Origin: JBDSRX01 sp047445235
Lineage (GTDB): Bacteria > Patescibacteriota > Dojkabacteria > J137
Length of the DNA: 32,291 nt
Direction of reading: 5' to 3'
Assembly (NCBI GenBank): GCA_047445235.1
Contig: JBLGEO010000044.1
Location: 1-32,291, forward strand
Shown one piece after another: positions 7,967-15,110 of this stretch (its first letter is position 1; each line of letters begins with the position of its first letter). The translations under genes were made by a program, and so were the position numbers. A model generated the notes under the pieces. That model saw only the letters and a program-made list of their open reading frames with translations. It was not told where the DNA came from and ran no database searches.

Positions 7967-8806
7967 ATGTTTATGAAACTATCACGAGGAGTTTCAGTAA
8001 TCGTTTTTATATTAATGTTTACGTTGGGACAAACAGTTGTTACTAAGGCAGCTACATCACCTGTTTTTGGTGCTGCAGGTAGTTATGCTGTATTAGGTGG
8101 TTCTATTGTAACTAATACTGGTTCAACAACAATTACTGGGGATGTTGGTGTAAGTCCAACAATTGGAGTACCTCCACATATAACTGGTTTCCCACCTGGA
8201 GTTATTAATGGAACACAACATGATGGAGACACAAGTGCTGCTAATGCACAATTAGATGATACAGCTCTATTTGGTGCTATAGACCAAGGTTGCGATACTA
8301 CATATGGTGGAGTACAAGATTTAACTTTAGTTTCGCCACTTGTAGCAGGAACATATTGTTCAACAGGCTCATTTTCTCTTACAGGTAATTTAACTTTATC
8401 TGGAACAGGAGTTTGGATTTTTAAATCCGCTTCTACAATTATTACTTCACCAGGTTCTTCTGTAACAGGTGGAAATCCATGTAATATTTGGTGGAGAGCA
8501 GTTAGTTCTGTAACACTTGACACTACAACTTCATTTGAAGGAAATGTTTTAGCATTAACTTCCATTACAATGAATACTGGTGCAACTCTAAATGGTAGAC
8601 TTTTAGTTCAAACAGGGGCAGTTACATTAAATTCTAACGTAATTACAAATGCAGCTTGCTCAGCCGCATTCTTACCAAGCACAGCAGGTGGCGATAGAGC
8701 TATACAAAATGCAAACTTTCCTTGGAACATTGCAATAATAACTTTAGCTACAGTTTCAACTCTTTCATACTTCTTTAATAGGAAGAAGAAGGGTTCTTTA
8801 AATTGA
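7967..8806 (+). CDS. DUF3494 (ice-binding-like) surface protein with LPSTA sorting signal
   Basis: An exported protein of 279 residues: signal peptide (~5-29, ending TKAA), then one DUF3494 / ice-binding-like beta-solenoid domain (~33-230: FGAAGSYAVLGGSIVTNTGS, GDVGVSP, GFPPGVINGTQH, and later GNVLALTSITMNTGATLNGR). Its C-terminus is a classic sorting signal: LPSTAGG at 236-242, a hydrophobic helix (~253-274) and a basic NRKKK tail. It should be cut and attached to the cell surface by the sortase encoded 1.2 kb downstream. DUF3494 proteins include ice-binding adhesins, but many family members in non-polar bacteria have no shown ice activity, so adhesion is the safer guess. ATG 7973 is an alternative start. 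Confidence 0.9.
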   Translation: MFMKLSRGVSVIVFILMFTLGQTVVTKAATSPVFGAAGSYAVLGGSIVTNTGSTTITGDVGVSPTIGVPPHITGFPPGVINGTQHDGDTSAANAQLDDTALFGAIDQGCDTTYGGVQDLTLVSPLVAGTYCSTGSFSLTGNLTLSGTGVWIFKSASTIITSPGSSVTGGNPCNIWWRAVSSVTLDTTTSFEGNVLALTSITMNTGATLNGRLLVQTGAVTLNSNVITNAACSAAFLPSTAGGDRAIQNANFPWNIAIITLATVSTLSYFFNRKKKGSLN

Positions 8807-8822
8807 TTTTTAAACGTACATG

Positions 8823-8859
8823 AATAACGGTAAGACTCGAGAGGGTCTTTATCGTTATT
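8823..8859 (+). promoter_or_regulatory. Intercistronic hairpin between the DUF3494 genes
   Basis: AATAACGGTAAGAC (8823-8836) pairs with GTCTTTATCGTTATT (8845-8859) with one bulge, around an 8-nt loop. It is followed by TAGAACC rather than a T-run, so an mRNA processing or partial attenuation site is more likely than a strong intrinsic terminator. Confidence 0.5.
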
Positions 8860-8878
8860 TAGAACCTTATATCAAACA

Positions 8879-10024
8879 ATGAGAAGCTATAGAGCAGTTT
8901 ATGGGATTATAATAATTTTCTTATTCGCCCTTAACCTAGCAGGTATAGTTACAGCTGCTACTTTTATCAATCTTAACACTGCAGATAATTTTTCGATTTT
9001 GGCTGGTTCGACAATAACAAACACAGGTTCAAGTGTAATAAATGGCGACATGGGTCTAAGTCCTGGAAGTTCTATTACTGGATTTCCTCCAGGAACAATC
9101 AATGGTACACAGCACGTTTCTGATGCTACAGCGATTCAAGCTAAAACTGACCTAGATACTGCATATTCTAATGCATCTGGGCAAACACCAAACACAACAA
9201 TAGCAACCGAACTGGGAGGTACAACAAAAGGTGCTGGAATATACGATTCCGCAGATGGAACTTTTGGAATTACTGGTACTTTAACTTTAGATGCTGCAGG
9301 AAATCCAGATGCAGTCTTTATTTTTAAGACAACAACAACACTTATAACTGCTGCTGCAAGTAATATTGTTTTGATTAATGCTGCCCAATCTTGCAATATT
9401 TTCTGGCAAGTTGGTAGTTCCGCAACTTTAGGTGCAAATTCAACTTTTAAAGGGAATATATTGGCATTTACTTCTATAACTTTGGGTACTGGAGCTAACG
9501 TAGAGGGTAGAGTGTTGGCTAGAGGTGCAGCGGTTACTTTAGATACAAATAATATAACTCCCATAGCGTGCCTTGCTCCTCCAACACCACCTTTAATCCA
9601 TTTATTAAAGACTCCCAGTAGTTTTACAGTCCCCTACAATGGTAATGTAGTATTTACCTATACAGTAACTAATCCTGGGACCGTGGAATTAAACAATGTG
9701 AGTGTTATAGACGATAAATGCAATACTATCTTAGGCCCAACTGGAGATACTAACAGTAACAATTTATTAGAACCTTCAGAGACTTGGGTGTACACTTGTC
9801 AGATGAATTTAACAACTACAACTACAACTACTAACACTGCTACTGCACAGGGCAGTGCAAATGGATCAACTGTTTTAGATTTTTCTGTTAACACTGTTAA
9901 TGTTACCTCCTTGGTGTTACCTAGTACTGCTGTAACTTCTACACTTGAAAGTAAGATTTTTAATATAATCTTAATAGGGCATTGCTTTTATGGGTATATT
10001 AATTCTCTTTTTAAAAAAGAATAG
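8879..10024 (+). CDS. DUF3494 + DUF11/DUF7507-like surface protein with LPSTA sorting signal
   Basis: A 381-residue paralogue of the preceding gene. A signal peptide (~7-27) is followed by a DUF3494 domain (~29-228: LNTADNFSILAGSTITNTGS, GFPPGTINGTQHVSDA, GNILAFTSITLGTGANVEGR), then an added Ig-like repeat of the DUF11/DUF7507 type (~238-343: VFTYTVTNPGTVELNNVSV, LEPSETWVYTC). The end is LPSTA at 347-351, a hydrophobic stretch and LFKKE. The hydrophobic tail contains His, Cys and Tyr and is less regular than usual, but the motif matches its neighbour exactly. A Thr-rich run lies near residues 312-320. It is 28 bp from the sortase start, in the same operon. Probable role: stalked surface adhesin displayed by the sortase. 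Confidence 0.88.
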   Translation: MRSYRAVYGIIIIFLFALNLAGIVTAATFINLNTADNFSILAGSTITNTGSSVINGDMGLSPGSSITGFPPGTINGTQHVSDATAIQAKTDLDTAYSNASGQTPNTTIATELGGTTKGAGIYDSADGTFGITGTLTLDAAGNPDAVFIFKTTTTLITAAASNIVLINAAQSCNIFWQVGSSATLGANSTFKGNILAFTSITLGTGANVEGRVLARGAAVTLDTNNITPIACLAPPTPPLIHLLKTPSSFTVPYNGNVVFTYTVTNPGTVELNNVSVIDDKCNTILGPTGDTNSNNLLEPSETWVYTCQMNLTTTTTTTNTATAQGSANGSTVLDFSVNTVNVTSLVLPSTAVTSTLESKIFNIILIGHCFYGYINSLFKKE

Positions 10025-10052
10025 CTATACCAGAAGTTAGATAATTAATAAA

Positions 10053-10649
10053 ATGAATCTTATAAAATTTCTAAAAAATTTAAATACCCTAGTGTCCATT
10101 ATAATTGTAGTGCTAGCTATTTATATTATCCTGATCCCTCAGCTACCGGGAATTATTTTTGCAATGAGCACCAATCAGTATTATGGTTTTGCTTACAAAT
10201 CTGAAGAGACATTAAAAATCTTAGGTTCTAGAGCTAATAATCTCCCCGAAATCCCTAAAGAAAATACTTTAGTTATTCCACAAATTTATGTGAATGCAAA
10301 AATAAATGAAGGGCAAGAAGAATCCACTCTAATGCAGGGAATGTGGAGAAGGCCGAATACAAGCACACCAGATAAAGGAGGTAATACAGTTATCACTTCA
10401 CATAGATATCTACATACAGTTGGATCAAACACTTTTTTCAATTTAGATAAAGTTGAAGTTAATAATATAGTATTAGTTTATTGGCAAGGTAAAGAATATG
10501 TTTACAAGGTTTACGAGATTACTGATGTAAACCCAACTCAAGTTGACATAGAATATAATACAAAGGATCCAATACTTACATTATATACATGCGATCCATT
10601 ATGGACATCCGAAAAAAGACTAGTGGTAAAAGCTCGTCTCCAGACATAA
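10053..10649 (+). CDS. Sortase, catalytically complete
   Basis: A membrane-anchored cysteine transpeptidase that cleaves sorting signals and joins surface proteins to the envelope. The 198-residue product has an N-terminal transmembrane anchor (~13-37) and a sortase domain with the full triad: His117 in TSHRY, Cys180 in LTLYTCDP and Arg189 in SEKRLVV. TVITSHR and TLYTC match the family patterns (TLxTC). The two upstream genes both end in LPSTA plus a hydrophobic tail, so they are very likely its dedicated substrates. The subclass is uncertain. A 48-codon membrane ORF overlaps its 3' end in another frame. Confidence 0.93.
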   Translation: MNLIKFLKNLNTLVSIIIVVLAIYIILIPQLPGIIFAMSTNQYYGFAYKSEETLKILGSRANNLPEIPKENTLVIPQIYVNAKINEGQEESTLMQGMWRRPNTSTPDKGGNTVITSHRYLHTVGSNTFFNLDKVEVNNIVLVYWQGKEYVYKVYEITDVNPTQVDIEYNTKDPILTLYTCDPLWTSEKRLVVKARLQT

Positions 10650-10747
10650 AATCCAAAACAAGAATTGAGTTTGTAAAACTTATACTTAGAGTTATATTAC
10701 TAATTGTAATAATCCTCTATATTTACCGGCACTCCTACATCTGGTAA
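10601..10747 (+). CDS. 48-residue single-pass membrane micro-ORF overlapping the sortase 3' end
   Basis: ATG 10601 lies inside the last codons of the sortase gene in a shifted frame and runs past the sortase stop to TAA 10745-10747. The product has a polar basic start (MDIRKKTSGKSSS), then a clear transmembrane helix (FVKLILRVILLIVIILYIY) and a short RHSYIW tail. Hydrophobic codons continue for 90 bp beyond the sortase gene, which is hard to explain as an overlap by-product. It could be a translationally coupled sortase partner. Alternatively it is the detached C-terminal membrane anchor of an ancestral class-C-like sortase: an A6 run (10611-10616) lies in the overlap, but shifting there would remove the catalytic Arg. 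Confidence 0.4.
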   Translation: MDIRKKTSGKSSSPDIKSKTRIEFVKLILRVILLIVIILYIYRHSYIW

Positions 10748-10775
10748 GTAACTTCATCATATACCGAAAAGGGTA

Positions 10776-10781
10776 TATAAT
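10776..10781 (+). promoter_or_regulatory. -10 box that decides the Xer start
   Basis: TATAAT overlaps the first possible ATG (10780) and ends 7 nt before the second (10789). Transcription from it would begin at about 10788, making 10789 a leaderless start and excluding 10780. Confidence 0.5.
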
Positions 10782-10788
10782 GGATTCT

Positions 10789-11877
10789 ATGGCAGAAATA
10801 GACGATGAAGTAAAAAAGACAGAATTTCAAATATCAAAATATTCCCTACCTTTCTTAAGAGAGTACTTATCTAATTTAAAAAATAACAACTACTCTAAAG
10901 AAACTATAGAAAACTATAATAGAGATCTGGATATTTTTGCATCTTATCTTTCCTATATAGAAACACCTTTTGAAAAAATCGATAAAATGTCCATCTCAGA
11001 CTATAAAGGTTTTTTAAGAGAACAAAACTATATCCCTATCCTTCACCAATTCCAAGCTGGTAGAGAAATTACAGATAAAGATGTAGAGAAGAGCAGAGGA
11101 GACATTTCGGAACTTAAAAAAGCAATGTATAAAGGACAACTTTCGGATAACTCCGTAAATAGAATGCTGTCATCTTTAAGATCCTACCTAGTATTTATGA
11201 TAGACATGGACAAAACAGTTCCAATTCCTCCAAGTGCAATTAAAATGATAAAGGCTGAGAAGAAGGAGAAGCAGGTAGCCGAACTCTCAGAACTAATACA
11301 ATTAATAGAAAGTCCATTTCAATATGAGTCTGATATTGTTGTAAAAGCCAGAAATAGAGCAATACTGGAACTTCTTTTCTCTACTGGAATGAGAATTTCA
11401 GAAGTTGTTAACTTAAATAAAGATCAATTAAAAATTGTAGAAAATAAAGTAACTGATGACAAAGCGTACATTTTAGGAAAGGGAAAAAAACAGAGATATG
11501 TTTATCTAACAGACAGAGCAATCGAATTTTTGAACGAATATTTAGCAGTAAGACATGATGACTACCCAGCAATGTTTGTACCAACAAAAGGAACGAGAAA
11601 AGCTACAGAGAATCCTTACATCGTTAGGATTTCACAAAACTATGTTCAAATGAAGATTAAAGAGTACAGAACAAGACTAGGAATAGTAGTTCCAACATCT
11701 GCACATAGTTTAAGACATGGTTTTGCAACATATATTGCCGAAGAGGGAGCAAATCCAGTTGCAATTCAAAAGCTTTTAGGACATTCATCGCTACAGACAA
11801 CATCTAGATACGTTCATGCATCCGATAAATTTGCGGAAGATGCTCATAGAAAGTTCCATCCGTTACAAGAAGAATAG
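10789..11877 (+). CDS. Xer-type tyrosine recombinase
   Basis: A site-specific recombinase that resolves chromosome dimers or integrates elements. The N-terminal SAM-like core-binding domain (FLREYLSNLKNNNYSKETIENYNRDL) precedes a catalytic domain with the complete set. Numbered from ATG 10780: Arg205 in STGMRISEV, Lys in the beta-hairpin GKGKKQR, His309 and Arg312 in HSLRHGFAT, His335 in LLGHSS, nucleophile Tyr344 in TSRYVH. At about 362 residues it is longer than XerC/D (~300); the extra part is an insertion around residues 88-122 of the N-terminal domain. No mobile-element genes, integration site or partner recombinase is nearby, so a housekeeping Xer is more likely than a phage integrase. 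The start at 10789 is preferred because of the -10 placement. Confidence 0.9.
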   Translation: MAEIDDEVKKTEFQISKYSLPFLREYLSNLKNNNYSKETIENYNRDLDIFASYLSYIETPFEKIDKMSISDYKGFLREQNYIPILHQFQAGREITDKDVEKSRGDISELKKAMYKGQLSDNSVNRMLSSLRSYLVFMIDMDKTVPIPPSAIKMIKAEKKEKQVAELSELIQLIESPFQYESDIVVKARNRAILELLFSTGMRISEVVNLNKDQLKIVENKVTDDKAYILGKGKKQRYVYLTDRAIEFLNEYLAVRHDDYPAMFVPTKGTRKATENPYIVRISQNYVQMKIKEYRTRLGIVVPTSAHSLRHGFATYIAEEGANPVAIQKLLGHSSLQTTSRYVHASDKFAEDAHRKFHPLQEE

Positions 11878-11888
11878 CAAATGATCAA

Positions 11889-11954
11889 ATGAGAAAATTA
11901 AAGAATGAGAAAATAGAATAGACGGAATAACTATCTAATTCTCTCATTTTCTAA
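11889..11954. terminator. Imperfect inverted repeat after the Xer gene
   Basis: TTAAAGAATGAGAAAATAGAATAG (arm 11898-11921; 24 nt) faces an arm at 11931-11954 that pairs at about 18 of 24 positions. AATGAGAAAAT also occurs twice directly (from 11889 and 11904). It is probably a weak bidirectional terminator or a degenerate short repeat; the rest of the gap up to 12029 shows nothing else. Confidence 0.4.
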
Positions 11955-12029
11955 TTATCTAAATTTATTAATGGTTCATAAAGAATTCATAACCTGGTGA
12001 TATTATTTTTTATATTTGAAATATTTTAT

Positions 12030-12749
12030 ATGAATACAACGACAGACAATTTAATGCAAACGACAGGATCGGTATTTGGAGGCTTTATGGCACAAGTATA
12101 CGGATGGATGGTGGCAGGTTTATTTATAACTTTTACAGTGGCTTTCGGAGTTGAATTTCTAGCTGAAAGAAACGAACAGTTCTACCTTACTCTTGCAACT
12201 TTAACACCATTTGTATTAATAGGTCAGCTGATTCTCGTATTAGTTTTAGGATTTTTAGGAAGACGAATGAATGCATTTCTTGCTGGAGCATTATTTTTAA
12301 TATATGCACTGACGATGGGAGTATTTTTCGGAGTTATTTTCTTAGGATTTACAACAATTTCAATAGTATTAGTTTTCGCAGCAACAACGATAACATTCTT
12401 GGTAATGGCTGTATTTGGATTTGTAACAAAACAGGATTTAACATCTTGGGGAAGATTGGCTTTATTTGGAATTCTCGGGCTTATTATTGGCTCAATAATC
12501 AACATTGCAGTCTTCTTTATTGCACCAGGAGTTGCTCAGGGAATTGACTACGTTTTAACTTACGTTGGAATTGGATTGTTTCTAATATTAATTGCATACG
12601 ATACTCAGAGATTGAAAAAGATGGCAGCAAGTATTGGTGAGAATGGAATGGGAATGACTGGATTAGCTATTCAAGGTGCACTAGCACTTTACTTAGACTT
12701 TATAAACCTCTTTATCCGACTACTCGGAATAATGGGGAAAAGAAGGTAA
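12030..12749 (+). CDS. BI-1/YccA family (Bax inhibitor-1-like) membrane protein
   Basis: A 239-residue protein with seven hydrophobic helices, typical of the BI-1/TMBIM family (E. coli YccA/YbhL). Family cues: QVYGWMVAGLFITFTVAFGVEFL in helix 1, AGALFLIYALTMGVFFGVIF, the conserved Asp in IAYDTQRLKKMA, and GALALYLDFINLFIRLL at the end. YccA homologues interact with the FtsH protease and others leak calcium in a pH-dependent way; the role here is unproven. ATG 12030 is preferred over the in-frame GTG at 11997, which would add eleven hydrophobic residues before the family start. A perfect hairpin follows the stop directly. Confidence 0.9.
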   Translation: MNTTTDNLMQTTGSVFGGFMAQVYGWMVAGLFITFTVAFGVEFLAERNEQFYLTLATLTPFVLIGQLILVLVLGFLGRRMNAFLAGALFLIYALTMGVFFGVIFLGFTTISIVLVFAATTITFLVMAVFGFVTKQDLTSWGRLALFGILGLIIGSIINIAVFFIAPGVAQGIDYVLTYVGIGLFLILIAYDTQRLKKMAASIGENGMGMTGLAIQGALALYLDFINLFIRLLGIMGKRR

Positions 12750-12777
12750 AAATATTTAGGACTTGTCCTAAATATTT
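12750..12777 (+). terminator. Perfect 13-bp stem-loop terminator
   Basis: AAATATTTAGGAC (12750-12762), TT, GTCCTAAATATTT (12765-12777), followed by CTT. It begins one base after the BI-1-like stop codon. The stem has no mismatch and ends in A/T pairs, so it could act on both strands. It separates this gene from htrA. Confidence 0.7.
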
Positions 12778-12825
12778 CTTAACACCAAAGGTGATAGGAA
12801 TAATTGTAAATTTTAATTTTTGTAT

Positions 12826-14004
12826 ATGAGAAGTCGAAAGATATTTGTAGGTTGTTTATTAATTCTTGTTATTTGTTCTTCAACTTTGTTTGGAACAATA
12901 GGAGGATATTTGGCAGGTAGAATTGGGAATAATCTAGGACAAGCACTTCAAAATATTACAAAAAATGGAGTTGAAGTTGTAGACGAAGAGTCTGCAATTA
13001 CTAAAGCAGTAGATGGTGCAACAAATTCAGTAGTTAGCATTGTTATTTCTAAAGATGTTCCAAAATACGAATATTCACCATCTGGTGATAGTTTCTTTCA
13101 ACAAAAACAGCAGGTTGGTACAACACAACAGGAAGTTGGAGCTGGAACAGGTTTTATAGTTTCGGAAGATGGAATGATTATTACAAACAGACATGTTGTA
13201 GAAGACGCAACAGCCTCTTATACTGTACTATTTAATGATGGTTCTAAGAAAGATGCAAAAATATTAGCTAAAGATACACTATTGGATATTGCATTCTTAA
13301 AAATTGATGGTACTGGGTATAAACCACTAGCTCTTGGGTCTTCTGCAGATCTAAAACCTGGGCAAACAGCAATTGTGATTGGAAATGCACTAGGAGAGTT
13401 TAGCAATACAGTAAGTACAGGAGTTATTTCTGGATTAAATAGAAGTATTCAAGCTTCAGACCAGCAAGGTGGAAGTGCAGAAACACTAAGCAATGTAATA
13501 CAAACAGATGCAAGTATTAATTTTGGTAACTCTGGTGGACCACTTTTAGATATTAAGGGAAATGTTATTGGGGTTAATGTTGCTAGATCTAGTGATGGAG
13601 AAAACATAGGATTTGCAATTCCAATAGATGTTGTAAAAACTTTAATCGATATGCTGAATAGTACTGGAAAAATAGAAAGACCTGTTTTAGGAGTTAGATA
13701 CATTCCAATTAACGCAGACTTTCAATCGAAGAATAATCTTAAATACGATTACGGAGCATACATTTCTGGAGATACTCAAACCAGTACAGTAGGAGTTATT
13801 CCTGGAAGTCCAGCTGCAACAGCAGGATTAAAAGATGGAGATATTATCTTACAAGTAGATGGAAAGAAAGTAGACGATAATAATCCACTACCAAATTTGA
13901 TACAGAACTATAAAATTGATGATACTGTTGAACTGCTAGTTTACTCTGGAAACGCTGAAAAGACCGTTTCAGTTAAGTTAGTAAAGTTTGAAGTACCTAG
14001 TTAA
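12826..14004 (+). CDS. HtrA/DegP-like serine protease with PDZ domain
   Basis: An envelope quality-control protease of family S1C. The 392-residue product has an N-terminal membrane anchor (~5-30), a trypsin-like domain with the full triad (His123 in TNRHVV, Asp154 in LLDIAFLKID, Ser236 in NFGNSGGPLLD) and one C-terminal PDZ domain (~290-385: GVIPGSPAATAGLKDGDIILQVDGKKV). One PDZ and a signal anchor are the DegS/HtrA layout. ATG 12826 is chosen over the in-frame TTG at 12820; a TTTAAT at 12812-12817 ends 8 nt before it. The gene faces the histidine phosphatase across structured repeat copy 2. Confidence 0.94.
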   Translation: MRSRKIFVGCLLILVICSSTLFGTIGGYLAGRIGNNLGQALQNITKNGVEVVDEESAITKAVDGATNSVVSIVISKDVPKYEYSPSGDSFFQQKQQVGTTQQEVGAGTGFIVSEDGMIITNRHVVEDATASYTVLFNDGSKKDAKILAKDTLLDIAFLKIDGTGYKPLALGSSADLKPGQTAIVIGNALGEFSNTVSTGVISGLNRSIQASDQQGGSAETLSNVIQTDASINFGNSGGPLLDIKGNVIGVNVARSSDGENIGFAIPIDVVKTLIDMLNSTGKIERPVLGVRYIPINADFQSKNNLKYDYGAYISGDTQTSTVGVIPGSPAATAGLKDGDIILQVDGKKVDDNNPLPNLIQNYKIDDTVELLVYSGNAEKTVSVKLVKFEVPS

Positions 14005-14080
14005 GTTTCAGGTTGCGAGTTGTGGGTTACTGGTTGAATAAACATAAACTGATAAGCTTACATTATCTTAAGGATATTGG

Positions 14081-14247
14081 GTTTGGGTAGAAGTAGTGGT
14101 CCACTTCCACGTAATGGTTTGGACGTACTTCTACCCAAGACTTTTTGCAGTACTTTTTAGTCATAAAAAGTACGAAAGAAGAATAGTTACGCAAAGCTAA
14201 AGTGAGTGACCACGAACACTAATTAACGATGGTAACGGCTCTGCCGC
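14081..14247 (+). repeat. Structured intergenic repeat, copy 2
   Basis: Second copy of the element at 6284-6457, again between two convergent genes and in the same orientation. Hairpin A: GTTTGGGTAGAAGTA (14081-14095) with TACTTCTACCCAAGAC (14126-14141), and inner GTCCA/TGGAC. Then TTTTTGCA and hairpin B: GTACTTTTT (14150-14158), loop AGTCAT, AAAAAGTAC (14165-14173). Then ACGCAAAGC (14189-14197) and the ending GGTAACGGCTCTGCCGC (14231-14247). Arms of hairpin A differ almost completely from copy 1 yet pair; hairpin B differs by a paired C-G to T-A change and by one added T-A pair. The preceding 14005-14080 holds only a degenerate GTTG/GGTT-rich tract. Confidence 0.75.
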
Positions 14248-14262
14248 TTTAAGTCCAAAATA

Positions 14263-15021
14263 CTAATGAACATTTTCAGACAAACAGAATTCCTTTAACT
14301 TGACCTGATCCATTTCTTTTTCTATATCTCTAAACTTAAAGATAACCTTATTACTTCCATTTGGTTGGTCGTAAATATAGATTCCGAAACCTTCAGTAAA
14401 GTCTACAGATCCTCCAATTTTCTGAAGAAATAAACTATCTGAAGGATTAAAGTCTTGTAGAAAATAGTAAAGAAATGACATAATCACTGGTTCGTGGCTT
14501 CCATTAACAAAATTTGTTCTCACTTCCGGAACTGTGATTGTTGCAAAGTCAATTTGTGTAGCGATTACTCTAGCCAATCTTATAGCCATTTGCTTTGGGG
14601 AAGGATATATCTCTGGTTCACTTGATACATTATTTTGAGATAGAAATTTAGCCATCCTTTCTTCTTCTGCCTCTCTGCCTTCTACGCTGTCCCAGCTTCC
14701 AAATAGTTCACCTTTATTTTTGGAATCGTAAACATACTGCAAATATTGAGAAGTATAACTTTGGAAGTTAAACTCGTTTTTAAGTGCATCACTAGAAATA
14801 TCTTCTTTTAGATTCAAATGTTTTGCAAAACTTTCTAAAGTATCTTTTACCCTAGTAACTCCACTATGTAATAAGATGATATCACCTTGTAAATAATGAA
14901 CATGATCGCCTCGCTCTGCAGCCTGCTGTCTACCTCTTTCAGTTAAAGCACCGTCTTTATCTTTCTCTCCATGCCTTATAGTTGTAATTATTGCTTTTGG
15001 TTTAGATTCGTAATCGTCCAT
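14263..15021 (-). CDS. Histidine phosphatase superfamily protein
   Basis: The 252-residue product carries the phosphoglycerate-mutase-like signature TTIRHGEKD (Arg16, His17 the phospho-acceptor, Glu19), then LTERGRQQAAERGD, LHSGVTRVKDTLE (equivalent to SPxxRAxxT), and a second His in FVNGSHEPVIMSFLYYF. These are the catalytic elements of branch-1 histidine phosphatases. The region between the last two motifs is longer than in small members. The substrate cannot be told; it is unlikely to be the glycolytic mutase, because a complete gpmI lies at 20717. It is divergent from folD, and its stop lies 15 bp from structured repeat copy 2. Confidence 0.8.
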   Translation of the reverse strand: MDDYESKPKAIITTIRHGEKDKDGALTERGRQQAAERGDHVHYLQGDIILLHSGVTRVKDTLESFAKHLNLKEDISSDALKNEFNFQSYTSQYLQYVYDSKNKGELFGSWDSVEGREAEEERMAKFLSQNNVSSEPEIYPSPKQMAIRLARVIATQIDFATITVPEVRTNFVNGSHEPVIMSFLYYFLQDFNPSDSLFLQKIGGSVDFTEGFGIYIYDQPNGSNKVIFKFRDIEKEMDQVKLKEFCLSENVH

Positions 15022-15095
15022 ATGATTTATATATTAAAGATATTCCTAATTTTATCACTTTAGTATTACGTCTGACAGGTAGTAAAGTCATTATT

Positions 15096-15104
15096 TGATA
15101 TAAT
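15096..15104 (+). promoter_or_regulatory. Extended -10 promoter, leaderless folD
   Basis: TG-A-TATAAT is a perfect extended -10 box ending 6 nt before ATG 15111, so the folD message should start at its initiation codon. No Shine-Dalgarno is possible in so short a leader. Confidence 0.6.
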
Positions 15105-15110
15105 AAATTT

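Noticed and set aside
8083..8565. 160-codon minus-strand ORF (and a 142-codon one at 9136-9564)
   Set aside because: Antisense shadows of the DUF3494 genes; similar Val/Pro-rich products arise from both paralogues only because the sense strands are homologous.
10611..10616. Programmed frameshift at the A6 run joining the sortase to the membrane ORF
   Set aside because: A shift there would remove the catalytic Arg189 and the last beta-strand of the sortase, so separate translation or a lost ancestral anchor is more likely.
10780..10782. ATG 10780 as the Xer start
   Set aside because: It overlaps a perfect TATAAT box; ATG 10789 fits the leaderless spacing seen at other genes.
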